Below, piece by piece: positions 49,389-57,895 of a DNA stretch of 64,000 nucleotides. The position numbers and the translations under genes are program-made. This DNA comes from Enterococcus sp. CSURQ0835. GTDB taxonomy: Bacteria; Bacillota; Bacilli; Lactobacillales; Enterococcaceae. Below the pieces are notes generated by a model. The model was given only the letters and a program-made list of their open reading frames with translations. It was not told where the DNA came from and did no database searches. Location: NCBI RefSeq assembly GCF_902706605.1, contig NZ_CACSLH010000006.1:44430-108429 (forward strand). Direction: 5' to 3'. Each line of letters opens with the position of its first letter. Within the stretch, counting starts at the first letter, position 1.

Positions 49389-49463
49389 CCATTTTTTAGT
49401 TTCCACTCAACTCCCGAATTTTTCAATAAATATTACTAAAGCACCGCTAAATTTTCCAAGTTC

Positions 49464-49472
49464 TGCTATAAT
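49464..49472 (+). promoter_or_regulatory. Extended -10 promoter of argR
   Basis: TGCTATAAT at 49464-49472 is a perfect extended -10, about 32 bp before the argR start. An ArgR-type box follows directly. Confidence 0.7.
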
Positions 49473-49475
49473 CAG

Positions 49476-49491
49476 TGTATAAAAATCAATT
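49476..49491. promoter_or_regulatory. ArgR box at the argR promoter
   Basis: TGTATAAAAATCAATT lies just after the -10 box. The same TGTATAAAAAT core appears at the argF promoter (54679-54694, minus strand) and resembles the Gram-positive ARG box. Confidence 0.6.
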
Positions 49492-49504
49492 AGGAGAGTC
49501 TTTT

Positions 49505-49981
49505 ATGCGTAAAAAAGAACGCCATGAACTGATAAAAAAAATTATCCGGGAAAATCCCATCCGCAATCAAAATCAACTGATGGAGATGCTTAACCAAGCG
49601 GGAGTCTCCGCAACACAAGCCACCATCTCACGGGATATCCGTGATTTGAAGATCGTCAAATCCATCGATTCGACTGGCGAGCCGCGCTTTGAATTATTCC
49701 AAAGCCCCAAAGATGAACAGAGTCAAGATGAAGATACGAAACGGTTGATCCGTATGATCGAAGAAGTGATCGTCAAAGTCGATCAAGTTCAATTCATGAC
49801 CATCATCCACACCTTACCAGATAACGCCCACTTATTTGCTTCAGTCTTAGATGATATCCATAGCGAGGCGATCACCGCGACGATGGCTAGCTTTGACACG
49901 ATCATCGTGATCTCAAAAACTGAAGAGCAAGCCGCTTCTGTTGTCGAATTTTTAAAAGATCCGTTACAGCATTCTTTATAG
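49505..49981 (+). CDS. argR: Arginine repressor ArgR
   Basis: Regulator of arginine synthesis and breakdown genes. The 158-residue protein has an N-terminal winged helix (KKERHELIKKIIRENPIRNQNQLMEMLNQAGVSATQATISRDIRDLKIVK) and a C-terminal oligomerization/effector domain. The usual arginine-binding GDDT near the end is replaced by SFDT (TMASFDTIIVIS), losing one of two acidic residues. Similar loss is known in lactococcal ArgR, which needs a second family member, AhrC. The start is ATG at 49505, eight bases after AGGAG. It is monocistronic, with a box at its own promoter. Confidence 0.92.
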   Translation: MRKKERHELIKKIIRENPIRNQNQLMEMLNQAGVSATQATISRDIRDLKIVKSIDSTGEPRFELFQSPKDEQSQDEDTKRLIRMIEEVIVKVDQVQFMTIIHTLPDNAHLFASVLDDIHSEAITATMASFDTIIVISKTEEQAASVVEFLKDPLQHSL

Positions 49982-49984
49982 ACG

Positions 49985-50024
49985 AAAAGCCCCGCCACAA
50001 CGTATTTTGTGGCGGGGCTTTTTT
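49985..50024. terminator. Bidirectional terminator after argR
   Basis: AAAGCCCCGCCACAA (49986-50000) pairs with TTGTGGCGGGGCTTT (50007-50021), T-run following. It separates argR from the convergent BMP gene. Confidence 0.88.
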
Positions 50025-50073
50025 CAGCTATCTAGCGCTGGTTGGCTAGACTGTTCGTTGATTTTTCGCCCGT

Positions 50074-51126
50074 TTATTTTTCTGGCACGATTAATTTGCC
50101 GCTGATGATTTCAGCTTGCGCTTGTTGGACGGCTTGATAAGCTTCTGCCGATAGATTGCCTCGAGTGACTTCCACACCTTTTTCTTTCAATCCGACGACG
50201 ACTTCTTTGCCACCAGGAAAATGATGCGCTTTTGCAGCTTGCGCGATTTTTTCGACTACCGTACCGACATTTTTCTTCGTGGAGGTTAAGGTGAAATTAC
50301 TTTTTTGTCCGTCTTTTGCAACATATTCGCCTTCAGCAACTTGATCGCGATCAACACCGATCACCCACACTTTAGCGTCGGCAATTTGATTTTCATTGCG
50401 CGCTTTGGCCTCTTGGAAAACACCTGCACCGGTGATCCCAGCGGCTTGGTAGATCGCATCGGCGCCATTTTCATACATGGCAGCGGCGATCGCTTTTCCT
50501 TTATCCGGCGAGTCAAAAGAAGCGGCATATTGGCGATCGACTTTGATCTCTTTGTGTAACGCCGCGCCACCAGCTTTTACCCCGGCCGCAAAGCCTTTTT
50601 CAAACCGCGCGATCACCGGCCCTTCCATCCCACCGATGAAACCGACTTGATTTGTTTTCGTCGTGTAAGCTGCCGCCAGTCCCACTAAATACGCACTCTC
50701 GTGATCTTTGAATGTTGCGGAAGTGACATTTTTCATGCCTTTGATCGACCCATCGACTAAAGCAAAATTCAGTTGCGGATTTTTTTTAGCAGCTTCTTTG
50801 ATTTCTTCTGCTTGTAAATAACTCAAGTTGATGATGGTATTGAACCCGTTTTCCACGGCTTTATTGACGTTGGTCATATTGTCTTGCGGTTCGTTGGTTT
50901 CGATATATAGATAATCTTGATTTTTTTTGAGTCCGTGTTTTTTGCCCCACGCATCCAGCCCTTCCCAGCCAGATTGATTGAAGGCGCGATCGTCTACTCC
51001 GCCAAAGCCTAAGATCAACGCGATCTTCACTTTTTGGTGCTGGATCGTTTTACCATTGGAGGTGGAACACCCCGCTAACAAAATGAACAACGTGGCAGTG
51101 ACCACTCCTAAAAAAAACTTTTTCAC
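50074..51126 (-). CDS. BMP-family (PnrA-like) nucleoside-binding lipoprotein
   Basis: Membrane-anchored substrate-binding protein, likely for purine nucleosides, of an ABC importer. The 350-residue protein has a lipoprotein signal peptide (MKKFFLGVVTATLFILLAGCS, lipobox LAGC, Cys at 20) and the BMP domain with GGVDDRAFNQSGWEGL and FIGGMEGPVIARFEKGFAAGV. No permease or ATPase gene is adjacent, so it would use a module encoded elsewhere. The start is GTG after AGGAG, which abuts a palindrome (51141-51152). Two matching palindromes flank the promoter, implying repression by an unidentified regulator. Confidence 0.9.
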   Translation of the reverse strand: MKKFFLGVVTATLFILLAGCSTSNGKTIQHQKVKIALILGFGGVDDRAFNQSGWEGLDAWGKKHGLKKNQDYLYIETNEPQDNMTNVNKAVENGFNTIINLSYLQAEEIKEAAKKNPQLNFALVDGSIKGMKNVTSATFKDHESAYLVGLAAAYTTKTNQVGFIGGMEGPVIARFEKGFAAGVKAGGAALHKEIKVDRQYAASFDSPDKGKAIAAAMYENGADAIYQAAGITGAGVFQEAKARNENQIADAKVWVIGVDRDQVAEGEYVAKDGQKSNFTLTSTKKNVGTVVEKIAQAAKAHHFPGGKEVVVGLKEKGVEVTRGNLSAEAYQAVQQAQAEIISGKLIVPEK

Positions 51127-51140
51127 TTTTTTCTACTCCT

Positions 51141-51152
51141 GTCATGACAGAT
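51141..51152. promoter_or_regulatory. Palindromic operator, downstream copy
   Basis: CTGTCATGACAG, a perfect 12-bp palindrome next to the ribosome site of the BMP lipoprotein gene. It is identical in its core to the palindrome at 51182-51197. Confidence 0.7.
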
Positions 51153-51164
51153 TTAACAGAGTGA

Positions 51165-51173
51165 GTATAGCAT
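51165..51173 (-). promoter_or_regulatory. Extended -10 promoter of the BMP lipoprotein gene
   Basis: The minus strand reads TGCTATACT between the two palindromes. It is an extended -10; the upstream palindrome covers the -35 region. Confidence 0.65.
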
Positions 51174-51181
51174 AAGCAGAA

Positions 51182-51197
51182 CTGTCATGACAGTTAG
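51182..51197. promoter_or_regulatory. Palindromic operator, upstream copy
   Basis: AACTGTCATGACAGTT, a perfect 16-bp palindrome over the -35 region. Its centre is 43 bp from that of the other copy, close to four helical turns. Confidence 0.7.
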
Positions 51198-51312
51198 AAT
51201 TAGATGAAAATCCGATTCGATCACGTTAGCTTTTCAAATTTTGCCAAAGGTCGTTGCTAAAACAGTCAACACTTTTTTACGATTTTTCAGTCAGCCGTTC
51301 AGAAATAGCACT

Positions 51313-51607
51313 TCATTTTTTACCATACAAAAACTCAGACCGACTAAAGCCGATGATCGTCGCCAATTTGACTGGATCTAAATGATATTTTTCCCCATAA
51401 GTATTCAATCTTCGCGCAAACGGTCATGTATCTAACTTTTCCCCCAATCGCAATCGTTACTAAGAGTAAACAAAACGCGGCGACTTTCCAATACCACGCA
51501 CGCGTACTAAACAAAACCCGATAAAATGGAAATCCCACACCTAAACTCATCAGCCCGCCAAATAAGAACGGCTGACAAAAATGATTGCGCTGCTTATTTT
51601 GACTCAC
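51313..51607 (-). pseudogene. Small membrane protein gene with an internal frameshift
   Basis: Reading from GTG at 51607 (eight bases after AAGGAG) gives a protein of two hydrophobic segments (QPFLFGGLMSLGVGFPFY and WKVAAFCLLLVTIAIGG). The open frame then continues as an unconvincing tail and stops near 51344. In the +1 frame the DNA instead encodes ARRLNTYGEKYHLDPVKLA and TIIGFSRSEFLYGKK, ending with TGA at 51313, which looks like authentic protein. The full interval is 295 nt, one more than a multiple of three, so a single extra base near 51410-51440 would explain it. No family is recognised. A sequencing error is possible. Confidence 0.6.
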
Positions 51608-51663
51608 GACCCGCGCTCCTTAAAAAAAGAAGCAAGACCCAAATCGGCCTCACTTCTTTTAAG

Positions 51664-53355
51664 TTACATTTTATTCGGTGCATGAACTCCGAGTAAGCGC
51701 AAATCTTCTTTTAACAGTGTCGTCACGGCATAGACTAACGCTAACCGCGCTTCTTTTTGATCGTCTTCAACTAAGATCTTCGTGTGCGCGTAATATTTAT
51801 TGAACGCTTGGGCAACTTTGATGGCGTGTTTGGCGATCACAGATGGTTCGTATGTTGCGGCGGCTTGCATCACTACCTCAGGATAGCTTTGCAACAGTTT
51901 GATGATCTCCCAGCTATCCGCGTCGTTTAACGCATACAATGTTTCAGCTGCTGGCACAAAACCGGCTTTTTCTAAGATCGTCATCGCCCGCGCATGGGTA
52001 TATTGCACGTAAGGTCCAGTCTCGCCTTCAAAGCGCACGACTTCTTCTAAGTTGAAATCAAAATTATTCAAGCGATCGTTTTTCAAATCGTGGAAGACTA
52101 CGGCTCCGACACCGACTTGATGGGCCACTTCGTCTTTGTTTGGCAAGTCAGGATTTTTTTCAACGATCTGCTGTTTGGCTGATCGGACCGCTTCATTCAA
52201 CACTTCTTCTAATAAAACGATCTTCCCTTTACGCGTCGATAATTTTTTCCCATCTTTTGTGATCAAGCCAAATGGCACATGATAAATATCATCCGCCCAG
52301 TCAAAGCCCATTTCTTTTAAGACTGCTTTTAACTGTTTGAAGTGATTGCTTTGTTCGTTGCCCACGACATAGATGGATTTGACGAAATTGTATTCCCGTT
52401 TGCGGTACAAAGCCGCAGCCAAGTCACGCGTGATATAAAGTGTCGCGCCATCAGTTTTTTTGATCAATGCGGGATTGAGATCATAAGCGGTCAAGTCGAC
52501 GATTTCTGCACCTTTATCTTCTTTTAATAAATGTTTTTCTTCCAATAATTCCACGACTTCTGCCATCTTGTCGTTGTAAAAAGCTTCGCCGTTGAAAGAA
52601 TCAAAGTCGATCTCTAACATTTGATAGATTTTGTTGAATTCTTTTAGCGATTCGCTGCGGAACCACTGCCATAATTCGATCGCTTCAGCATCATCTTCTT
52701 CTAATTTTTTGAACCACGCCCGCGCTTCATCATTTAATTCCGGTTCTGTTTCAGCTTTTTCGTGGAAATCAATGTACAAACGCAATAATTCTGCGATCGG
52801 ATCAGCTTTGACTTTAGCTTCTGAGCCCCACTTTTTATAAGCTACGATCAATTTCCCAAATTGCGTGCCCCAGTCGCCTAAGTGATTGATGCGGATCGGA
52901 TCATAGCCGATCTTTTCTAAAATAAACCCGATCGAATTACCGATCACCGTTGAACGTAAATGGCCCATCGAGATTGGTTTCGCGATATTTGGTGAAGACA
53001 TATCGATGGGAACGGCACCGTGATTGCCGATCGTACTATCCCCATAATGATTTTGTTCTTTCACGATTTGTTTCAACACGATACTGGAGATCACTTCTTT
53101 GTTCATAAAAAAGTTCAAGTAAGGGCCGACGACTTCGACTTTTTCAAAACTTGTCGGATCGATTTTTTCCGCTAATTCACTGGCGATCTGTTGCGGTGCT
53201 TTCCGATAAACTTTTGCTAAGGCAAAGGTGGGAAACGCCACATCTCCATGGTCGGTTGATTTGGGATTTTCCAATAATTGTCTGACTTCTTCTAATGGTA
53301 AAACTTCTTTGACTACCTCGTATACGGCTTTAGCGACGATTTCTTTATTATTCAT
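51664..53355 (-). CDS. argS: Arginyl-tRNA synthetase
   Basis: Charges tRNA-Arg. The 563-residue class I synthetase has an N-terminal Add1 domain, the HIGH-like [16 protein letters not shown] (near 120), the KMSKS-equivalent KKLSTRKGK near 370 and a C-terminal DALR anticodon-binding domain. Its leader is a T-box with an apparent CGC specifier. The neighbour is argF, so arginine use and synthesis are clustered. Confidence 0.97.
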   Translation of the reverse strand: MNNKEIVAKAVYEVVKEVLPLEEVRQLLENPKSTDHGDVAFPTFALAKVYRKAPQQIASELAEKIDPTSFEKVEVVGPYLNFFMNKEVISSIVLKQIVKEQNHYGDSTIGNHGAVPIDMSSPNIAKPISMGHLRSTVIGNSIGFILEKIGYDPIRINHLGDWGTQFGKLIVAYKKWGSEAKVKADPIAELLRLYIDFHEKAETEPELNDEARAWFKKLEEDDAEAIELWQWFRSESLKEFNKIYQMLEIDFDSFNGEAFYNDKMAEVVELLEEKHLLKEDKGAEIVDLTAYDLNPALIKKTDGATLYITRDLAAALYRKREYNFVKSIYVVGNEQSNHFKQLKAVLKEMGFDWADDIYHVPFGLITKDGKKLSTRKGKIVLLEEVLNEAVRSAKQQIVEKNPDLPNKDEVAHQVGVGAVVFHDLKNDRLNNFDFNLEEVVRFEGETGPYVQYTHARAMTILEKAGFVPAAETLYALNDADSWEIIKLLQSYPEVVMQAAATYEPSVIAKHAIKVAQAFNKYYAHTKILVEDDQKEARLALVYAVTTLLKEDLRLLGVHAPNKM

Positions 53356-53381
53356 CCTGTTTCCTCCTTAAACTGAAACGC

Positions 53382-53596
53382 AAAAAAAGTCCCTGATAAC
53401 TTATCAGAGACGAGAATTCCCGCGGTACCACTCTTGTTGTCTAAAAGACCACTTTGCTATAACGGTAGCAGCCGTCTGCTGTTTAAAAAGTGCGCCCTCT
53501 ATTTTTGTTTATTCGGCTCTCACCTGCCCGAACTCGCTGAAAAACAGCCATAGACTTCTCTTTTTAACAGATCTTCTATTCGTGCTTTTCATAGTA
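53382..53596 (-). promoter_or_regulatory. T-box riboswitch of argS
   Basis: The minus strand shows the conserved T-box AGAGTGGTACCGCGGG (53434-53419), a stem I beginning near 53590 and, in the specifier loop, GGGCGCACT. The codon CGC (53494-53492) followed by A fits arginine. The leader ends in the stem GTCTCTGATAA/TTATCAGGGAC (53411-53388) with seven T. Uncharged tRNA-Arg should permit read-through into argS. Confidence 0.93.
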
Positions 53597-53619
53597 CCAA
53601 AGAAAACAGGATTCGTAAA
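53591..53619 (-). promoter_or_regulatory. Promoter of argS
   Basis: On the minus strand TTTACG (53619-53614) and TACTAT (53596-53591) with a 17-bp spacer, just before the T-box. Confidence 0.6.
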
Positions 53620-53621
53620 GA

Positions 53622-54632
53622 CTAGACCTTAGGAATAAACAAATTCCCTAAAGTCGCTGCCATGATGGCTTTGATGGAATGCATCCGGTTTTCAGCTTGT
53701 TGGAATTGATGGGCGTAGGGAGCATTGAAAACTTCATCGGTCACTTCCATTTCAGTCAAACCGTATTTTGCTTGGATCTCTTGAGCCACCTCGGTATTCA
53801 AATCATGAAAAGCTGGCAAGCAATGTAAAAAGATCGCGTGACTACCCGCTTGATCCATCAACGCTTGATTGACCTGGTACGGTTGCAACAACTTGATCCG
53901 CGCTTCATACTCACTTTCTTCTCCCATTGAGACCCAAACATCAGTATAAACGACATCGACGCCTTGCACCCCGGCGGTAATGTCTGAAGTGATCACTAAT
54001 TCCGCGCCGGATTCAGCCGCTTTTTGTTTTGCCAAGCTTTGGATCTCAGCGGATGGAGCTAAACTTTCCGGGGTGACGATCTGAACGTTGACCCCTAAGA
54101 TCGCCCCAGTCACTAAGAGTGAATTGGCCATGTTGTTCCGACCATCTCCCACATACGCAACCGTCAAGCCAGCCGTTTTGCCAAAAATTTCTTTGATCGT
54201 CATAAAGTCGGCGATCATCTGTGTCGGGTGCCACTCATCGGTCAACCCATTCCAAACGGGTACGCCAGAATATTTAGCTAAGGATTCCACATTTTTTTGC
54301 GAAAAGCCCCGGAACTCAATCCCATCGAACATACTGCCTAAAACTTTCGCAGTATCGGCTACGGATTCTTTTTTCCCTAACTGGATATCATTTTTACCTA
54401 AATATTCAGGGTGTGCACCTAGATCGATCGCCGCCGTCGTAAAAGCAGAACGCGTCCGAGTCGACGTTTTTTCAAACAACAGCGCGATATTTTTGCCGGC
54501 TAAATAGTGATGGGGGATATTTTTTTGTTTCAATGCTTTCAGATGGATCGCAAAATCGATCAAATACTCGAGCTCGGCTTTTGTGAAGTCGATTTCTTTT
54601 AAAAAGCTTTTTCCTTGAAAAACTGAATTCAT
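53622..54632 (-). CDS. argF: Ornithine carbamoyltransferase
   Basis: Interconverts ornithine plus carbamoyl phosphate and citrulline, in arginine synthesis or (as ArcB) the deiminase pathway. The 336-residue protein has the carbamoyl-phosphate site STRTRSAF (near 54), GRNNMANSL and the ornithine-binding HCLPAFHD (near 267), plus KAIMAATLG at the end. It closely resembles enterococcal catabolic ArcB in length and sequence, but arcA and arcC are not adjacent. ATG at 54632 is eight bases after AGGAG. An ArgR-type box lies at its promoter. Confidence 0.93.
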   Translation of the reverse strand: MNSVFQGKSFLKEIDFTKAELEYLIDFAIHLKALKQKNIPHHYLAGKNIALLFEKTSTRTRSAFTTAAIDLGAHPEYLGKNDIQLGKKESVADTAKVLGSMFDGIEFRGFSQKNVESLAKYSGVPVWNGLTDEWHPTQMIADFMTIKEIFGKTAGLTVAYVGDGRNNMANSLLVTGAILGVNVQIVTPESLAPSAEIQSLAKQKAAESGAELVITSDITAGVQGVDVVYTDVWVSMGEESEYEARIKLLQPYQVNQALMDQAGSHAIFLHCLPAFHDLNTEVAQEIQAKYGLTEMEVTDEVFNAPYAHQFQQAENRMHSIKAIMAATLGNLFIPKV

Positions 54633-54678
54633 GTCGCTCACTCCTGCTTTGTATATTTAAACATATTATCGCTTAAAA

Positions 54679-54694
54679 TATTTATTTTTATACA
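54679..54694. promoter_or_regulatory. ArgR box at the argF promoter
   Basis: On the minus strand TGTATAAAAATAAATA, abutting the -10 box. It shares the first eleven bases with the box at argR. Confidence 0.62.
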
Positions 54695-54722
54695 TTCTAC
54701 TCGATAATCAGAAAAATTACAA
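54694..54722 (-). promoter_or_regulatory. Promoter of argF
   Basis: TTGTAA (54722-54717) and TAGAAT (54699-54694) on the minus strand with a 17-bp spacer. Confidence 0.65.
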
Positions 54723-54752
54723 CCATGACTAGCCTTTCCACTTAAATTCCTC

Positions 54753-54758
54753 TATGAT
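54753..54758 (+). promoter_or_regulatory. Probable -10 box of the riboswitch operon
   Basis: TATGAT about 36 bp before the PreQ1-I aptamer. The -35 region is weak, so the assignment is tentative. Confidence 0.4.
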
Positions 54759-54777
54759 AAGAGCGTGCATTTAAAAT

Positions 54778-54846
54778 CGAGGGGGACCTCGGACTGGTTC
54801 GAAAACTTCCCAGGATAATAAACTAAGTATCTCAAAGAAAGGAGAT
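54778..54846 (+). promoter_or_regulatory. PreQ1-I riboswitch
   Basis: The core CTGGTTCGAAAACTTCCCAG followed by GATAATAAACTAAG (54794-54826) matches the PreQ1-I pattern: a short CUGG/CCAG stem, a UCG-type loop and an A-rich tail ending in ACTAAG. A CGAGG-GGGA-CCTCG hairpin (54778-54791) precedes it. Downstream, ATCTC (54829-54833) can pair with GAGAT (54842-54846) and would hide the ribosome site AAAGGAG, so control looks translational. PreQ1 is a queuosine precursor. Confidence 0.75.
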
Positions 54847-54854
54847 TAGAGAAA

Positions 54855-55820
54855 ATGCAAAAAGTCATTTTAGATTGCGATCCCGGAATCGATGATGCAC
54901 TCGCCATCGAATTCGCTTTAAAAGCTAAAGAACTTGATGTCATCGCTTTGACGATCGTTTGCGGAAATGTTCCGACTGAATTAGGCGTAGAGAATGCGTT
55001 TAAAGTTTTAGAGCGTTGCGGCCGCTTAGACATTCCCGTTTATGCTGGTGCGACCCAGCCGTTGCAAAAAAAATTCATTTCCGCCCAAGATACCCACGGC
55101 GAAGATGGATTAGGTGAATCAGGGATCAAACGCCAAAGCATCGTCCAACCAGCCGGTGATGCGATTGCTTTTTTAGCGGAATTTTTCAGCACAAAACAAG
55201 CAGTCAGTGTGATTGCTCTAGGCCCTTTGACTAATATTGCTCGAGCTTTACAGCAAAACCCGCAACTCGGCAGCAACCTCGAGCGTTTTGTTTCAATGGG
55301 CGGCACCTATAAAAGTCATGGCAATTGTTCCCCAGTCGCTGAATTTAATTATTGGTGTGATCCTCATGCGGCGGCGATCGTCTATGAACGATTAGGCTGT
55401 CCGATCGAAATGGTCGGCCTAGATGTGACTCGTGAGATCGTCTTGACGCCGAATATTTTAGAATACTGTTTGCGAATGGCACCTGAGACAGGGAACTATT
55501 TACGGCAGATCACACGCTTTTATTTTGATTTTCACTGGACCCACGAACATTTATTGGGCTGTGTCATCAATGATCCGTTAGCTGTCGCGTATTTTATCGA
55601 TCCGACATTATGTGGTGGCTTTGACAGTTACGTGGCCGTTGATACGACTGGCCTCAGTGAGGGTCAGACCTTGGTCGATGCGTATGATTTTTGGCAAAAA
55701 CCAACTAACACGAAAATTTTGACTTCCACTGATCCAACCCGCTTTTTCCAACAGTTTTTGACCGTCCTTTTAAATGCACCAGCCAAAACACTTGCGGCTG
55801 ACTCCCATTTATTAGGATAG
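54855..55820 (+). CDS. Nucleoside hydrolase, candidate queuosine salvage enzyme
   Basis: Cleaves the N-glycosidic bond of ribonucleosides. The 321-residue protein has the calcium-binding start DCDPGIDDALA (residues 7-17), EFNYWCDPHAAAIV (near 168) and a C-terminal Asp in INDPLAVAYF, all typical of IunH enzymes. Because a PreQ1-I riboswitch precedes it and an ECF S-component follows 11 bp later, the substrate may be queuosine rather than common nucleosides. This is the role of QueK in clostridia and is inference. No pyrimidine or purine gene is adjacent. The RBS AAAGGAG lies ten bases before ATG. Confidence 0.85.
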   Translation: MQKVILDCDPGIDDALAIEFALKAKELDVIALTIVCGNVPTELGVENAFKVLERCGRLDIPVYAGATQPLQKKFISAQDTHGEDGLGESGIKRQSIVQPAGDAIAFLAEFFSTKQAVSVIALGPLTNIARALQQNPQLGSNLERFVSMGGTYKSHGNCSPVAEFNYWCDPHAAAIVYERLGCPIEMVGLDVTREIVLTPNILEYCLRMAPETGNYLRQITRFYFDFHWTHEHLLGCVINDPLAVAYFIDPTLCGGFDSYVAVDTTGLSEGQTLVDAYDFWQKPTNTKILTSTDPTRFFQQFLTVLLNAPAKTLAADSHLLG

Positions 55821-55831
55821 GATGAACGATT

Positions 55832-56383
55832 TTGAAAAAAACAACTAAAACTTTAGTCATCATGGCGCTTTCGATCGCCTTAAATATCGTCGTTGGAAAT
55901 GTCGTTTTATTGTTGAAATTACCGATTTATTTAGATACATTAGGCACGATGTTAACGAGTCTTTTATTTGGCCCGATCGCCGGAATGAGCGTCGGCTTAG
56001 CCAGCGGCGTGATCACCGGTGTCACCGCGGATCTGTACTCCCTTTACTTTTCACCGGTCCAGATCGCAGTCGGATTGATGACTGGACTGTTATTCCATCG
56101 CCAAGTAGCTTGTCCTTTTTGGCTCAAAGTCTTAGGTGTGGCACTGCCAGGCACTTTAATTGCCAGCAGTATCACCGTCTTATTATTTGGCGGGATCACC
56201 TCATCTGGCTCTAGTTTGATCGTTCAATTGTTGACCGGTCTTGGTCTCAATCAAACGCTGAGTGTCTTTTTGATCCAGCTCGTTACCGATTATGCCGATC
56301 GCTTCATCGCGCTAAGTTTAGTCCTAGCTACTGTGCGTTTGCTGCCCGGTTACCGAAAACTCGTTACCCCCAAAAATAAATAA
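55832..56383 (+). CDS. ECF transporter S-component, candidate queuosine-precursor importer
   Basis: Integral membrane substrate-binding subunit for the shared ECF module. The 183-residue protein has five to six hydrophobic segments; LPIYLDTLGTMLTSLLFGPIAGMSVGLASGVITG (about 29-62) is the family hallmark. The start is TTG, eight bases after AGGAT, and the gene is 11 bp after the hydrolase. Riboswitch context suggests PreQ1, queuine or queuosine as substrate, in the manner of QrtT or QueT. The sequence alone does not show this. Confidence 0.82.
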   Translation: MKKTTKTLVIMALSIALNIVVGNVVLLLKLPIYLDTLGTMLTSLLFGPIAGMSVGLASGVITGVTADLYSLYFSPVQIAVGLMTGLLFHRQVACPFWLKVLGVALPGTLIASSITVLLFGGITSSGSSLIVQLLTGLGLNQTLSVFLIQLVTDYADRFIALSLVLATVRLLPGYRKLVTPKNK

Positions 56384-56389
56384 GCCAAT

Positions 56390-56443
56390 CAAAAAGTCCA
56401 GCAGTCAAAGCGGTTTTAACCCACTGACTGCTGGACTTTTTTT
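56390..56443. terminator. Bidirectional terminator between the ECF gene and tsaD
   Basis: AAAAGTCCAGCAGTCA (56392-56407) pairs with TGACTGCTGGACTTTT (56425-56440), with A before and T after. Confidence 0.9.
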
Positions 56444-57467
56444 ATAATACGCGTTCAAAAGCTAAACTGGGATCAGCATTTAAAGCTAAAGACGCTTGGT
56501 GGTGTTTTGCTAATTCAACATGCGCTGCCGCCCCGATCATCGCGGCATTATCACCGCATAAACGTAGTGGCGGGATGATCAGTTCCACCGCCGGTAAGGT
56601 CGTAGCTAATGCTTTTTGCAATTCATGCCGCAAGCCTTGATTTGCGGCCACTCCCCCGGCTAAGATCACTTGTTTCACGGAATACTGTTGGCACGCCCGC
56701 ACTGTTTTGGTCACCAAAACTTCGACGACACTTGCTTGAAAACTAGCGGCTAGATCTGCCCGGTCCAACGTTTCCCCGCGTTGCTCCGCATTGTGGACTA
56801 AGTTGATGAATGCACTTTTCAAACCGCTAAAACTAAAATCGTAATTGTCTTCTTGTAACATCGCTCGAGGAAAATGATACGTATCTTTTCCGGTATGTGC
56901 TAATTCATCCAACGCTTTGCCACTAGGATACGGCAAACCCAAGACTCGGCCGACTTTATCGTAAGCCTCACCGGCAGCATCATCGCGGGTCTCACCGATG
57001 ATCTCATACGCGCCATCTTCTTGCATATAAACTAATTCCGTGTGCCCACCGCTGACTAACAGCGAAAGCAATGGAAAGCGCAACGGTTGGACTAACCGCG
57101 CAGCATAAATGTGTCCTGCCATATGATTGATCGGTAGTAGCGGCAATTGATGCGCCCACGCAAAGGCTTTCGCTGCACTCAAGCCGATCAATAGAGCACC
57201 GACTAAGCCAGGACCATACGTCACGGCTACCGCGGTCAACTCTTTTGGTTCGATCTGAGCTTCAGCTAACGCATCTTCTAAACACAACGTGATCTGTTCG
57301 ACGTGATGCCGACTCGCAACTTCCGGCACCACTCCGCCAAACCGCTTATGACTTTTGATTTGTGATGCGACGATATTCGACAAGATCTTTTCGCCATTTT
57401 CGATCACGGCGACACTCGTCTCGTCACAACTTGATTCGACAGCTAAGATCAATTCTCGTTCAGACAT
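56442..57467 (-). CDS. tsaD: tRNA threonylcarbamoyladenosine transferase subunit TsaD
   Basis: Catalytic subunit transferring the threonylcarbamoyl group to A37 of ANN-decoding tRNAs, with TsaB. The 341-residue protein has the metal-binding [11 protein letters not shown] (near 114), the ASKHA signature [22 protein letters not shown] (near 82), [11 protein letters not shown] at the start and [12 protein letters not shown] (near 137). The start overlaps the end of rimI by 8 bp. tsaD, two acetyltransferase genes and tsaB form one operon. Confidence 0.97.
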   Translation of the reverse strand: MSERELILAVESSCDETSVAVIENGEKILSNIVASQIKSHKRFGGVVPEVASRHHVEQITLCLEDALAEAQIEPKELTAVAVTYGPGLVGALLIGLSAAKAFAWAHQLPLLPINHMAGHIYAARLVQPLRFPLLSLLVSGGHTELVYMQEDGAYEIIGETRDDAAGEAYDKVGRVLGLPYPSGKALDELAHTGKDTYHFPRAMLQEDNYDFSFSGLKSAFINLVHNAEQRGETLDRADLAASFQASVVEVLVTKTVRACQQYSVKQVILAGGVAANQGLRHELQKALATTLPAVELIIPPLRLCGDNAAMIGAAAHVELAKHHQASLALNADPSLAFERVL

Positions 57468-57894
57468 CTTTTTCCCCTACTTTCAAATTCATGACCCAGG
57501 CATCTTCAGTTGGCTCATGGTAATAATTTTTACGAACAGCTAGCACATCAAAGCCAAATTTACGATACAAGTGTTGTGCTTTGAGATTGCTGGCTCGGAC
57601 TTCTAAAAAAATTTGCGTGGCTTTCGTTTGTTGCGCATGCACCAGTAGTTTAGTCAGCAATCGACTAGCTAAACCTTGCTGATGACAGGCCGGACACGTT
57701 GCGACATTAGTGATCTCGATCTCGTCACAGACTTGATGAATGCCTAAAAAAGCCAACAGTTGCTCATCATTTCGCTCACAAAAATAATGACTGTGGCCCA
57801 ACGCCAAGTCACTTGCAAATTGCTTTTTCTTCCACGGTGAGCCTTTGGGATACGCCTGTTGACTGACGTGCCATAACTCTTCTGCCAGTTCCAT
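57460..57894 (-). CDS. rimI: Ribosomal-protein-S18-type N-acetyltransferase RimI
   Basis: GNAT enzyme that acetylates protein N-termini, classically ribosomal protein S18. The 144-residue protein has the acetyl-CoA site [24 protein letters not shown] (Q/RxxGxA at about 71-77) and the RimI C-terminal segment [39 protein letters not shown]. It starts just after its paralogue and overlaps tsaD. RimI-type genes beside tsaB and tsaD are frequent in Bacillota. Confidence 0.92.
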   Translation of the reverse strand: MELAEELWHVSQQAYPKGSPWKKKQFASDLALGHSHYFCERNDEQLLAFLGIHQVCDEIEITNVATCPACHQQGLASRLLTKLLVHAQQTKATQIFLEVRASNLKAQHLYRKFGFDVLAVRKNYYHEPTEDAWVMNLKVGEKDV

Positions 57895-57895
57895 C

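Noticed and set aside
54791..54812. tRNA-like T-arm (GGTTCGAAA)
   Set aside because: No acceptor or anticodon stem can be formed around it; the bases fit the PreQ1-I aptamer.
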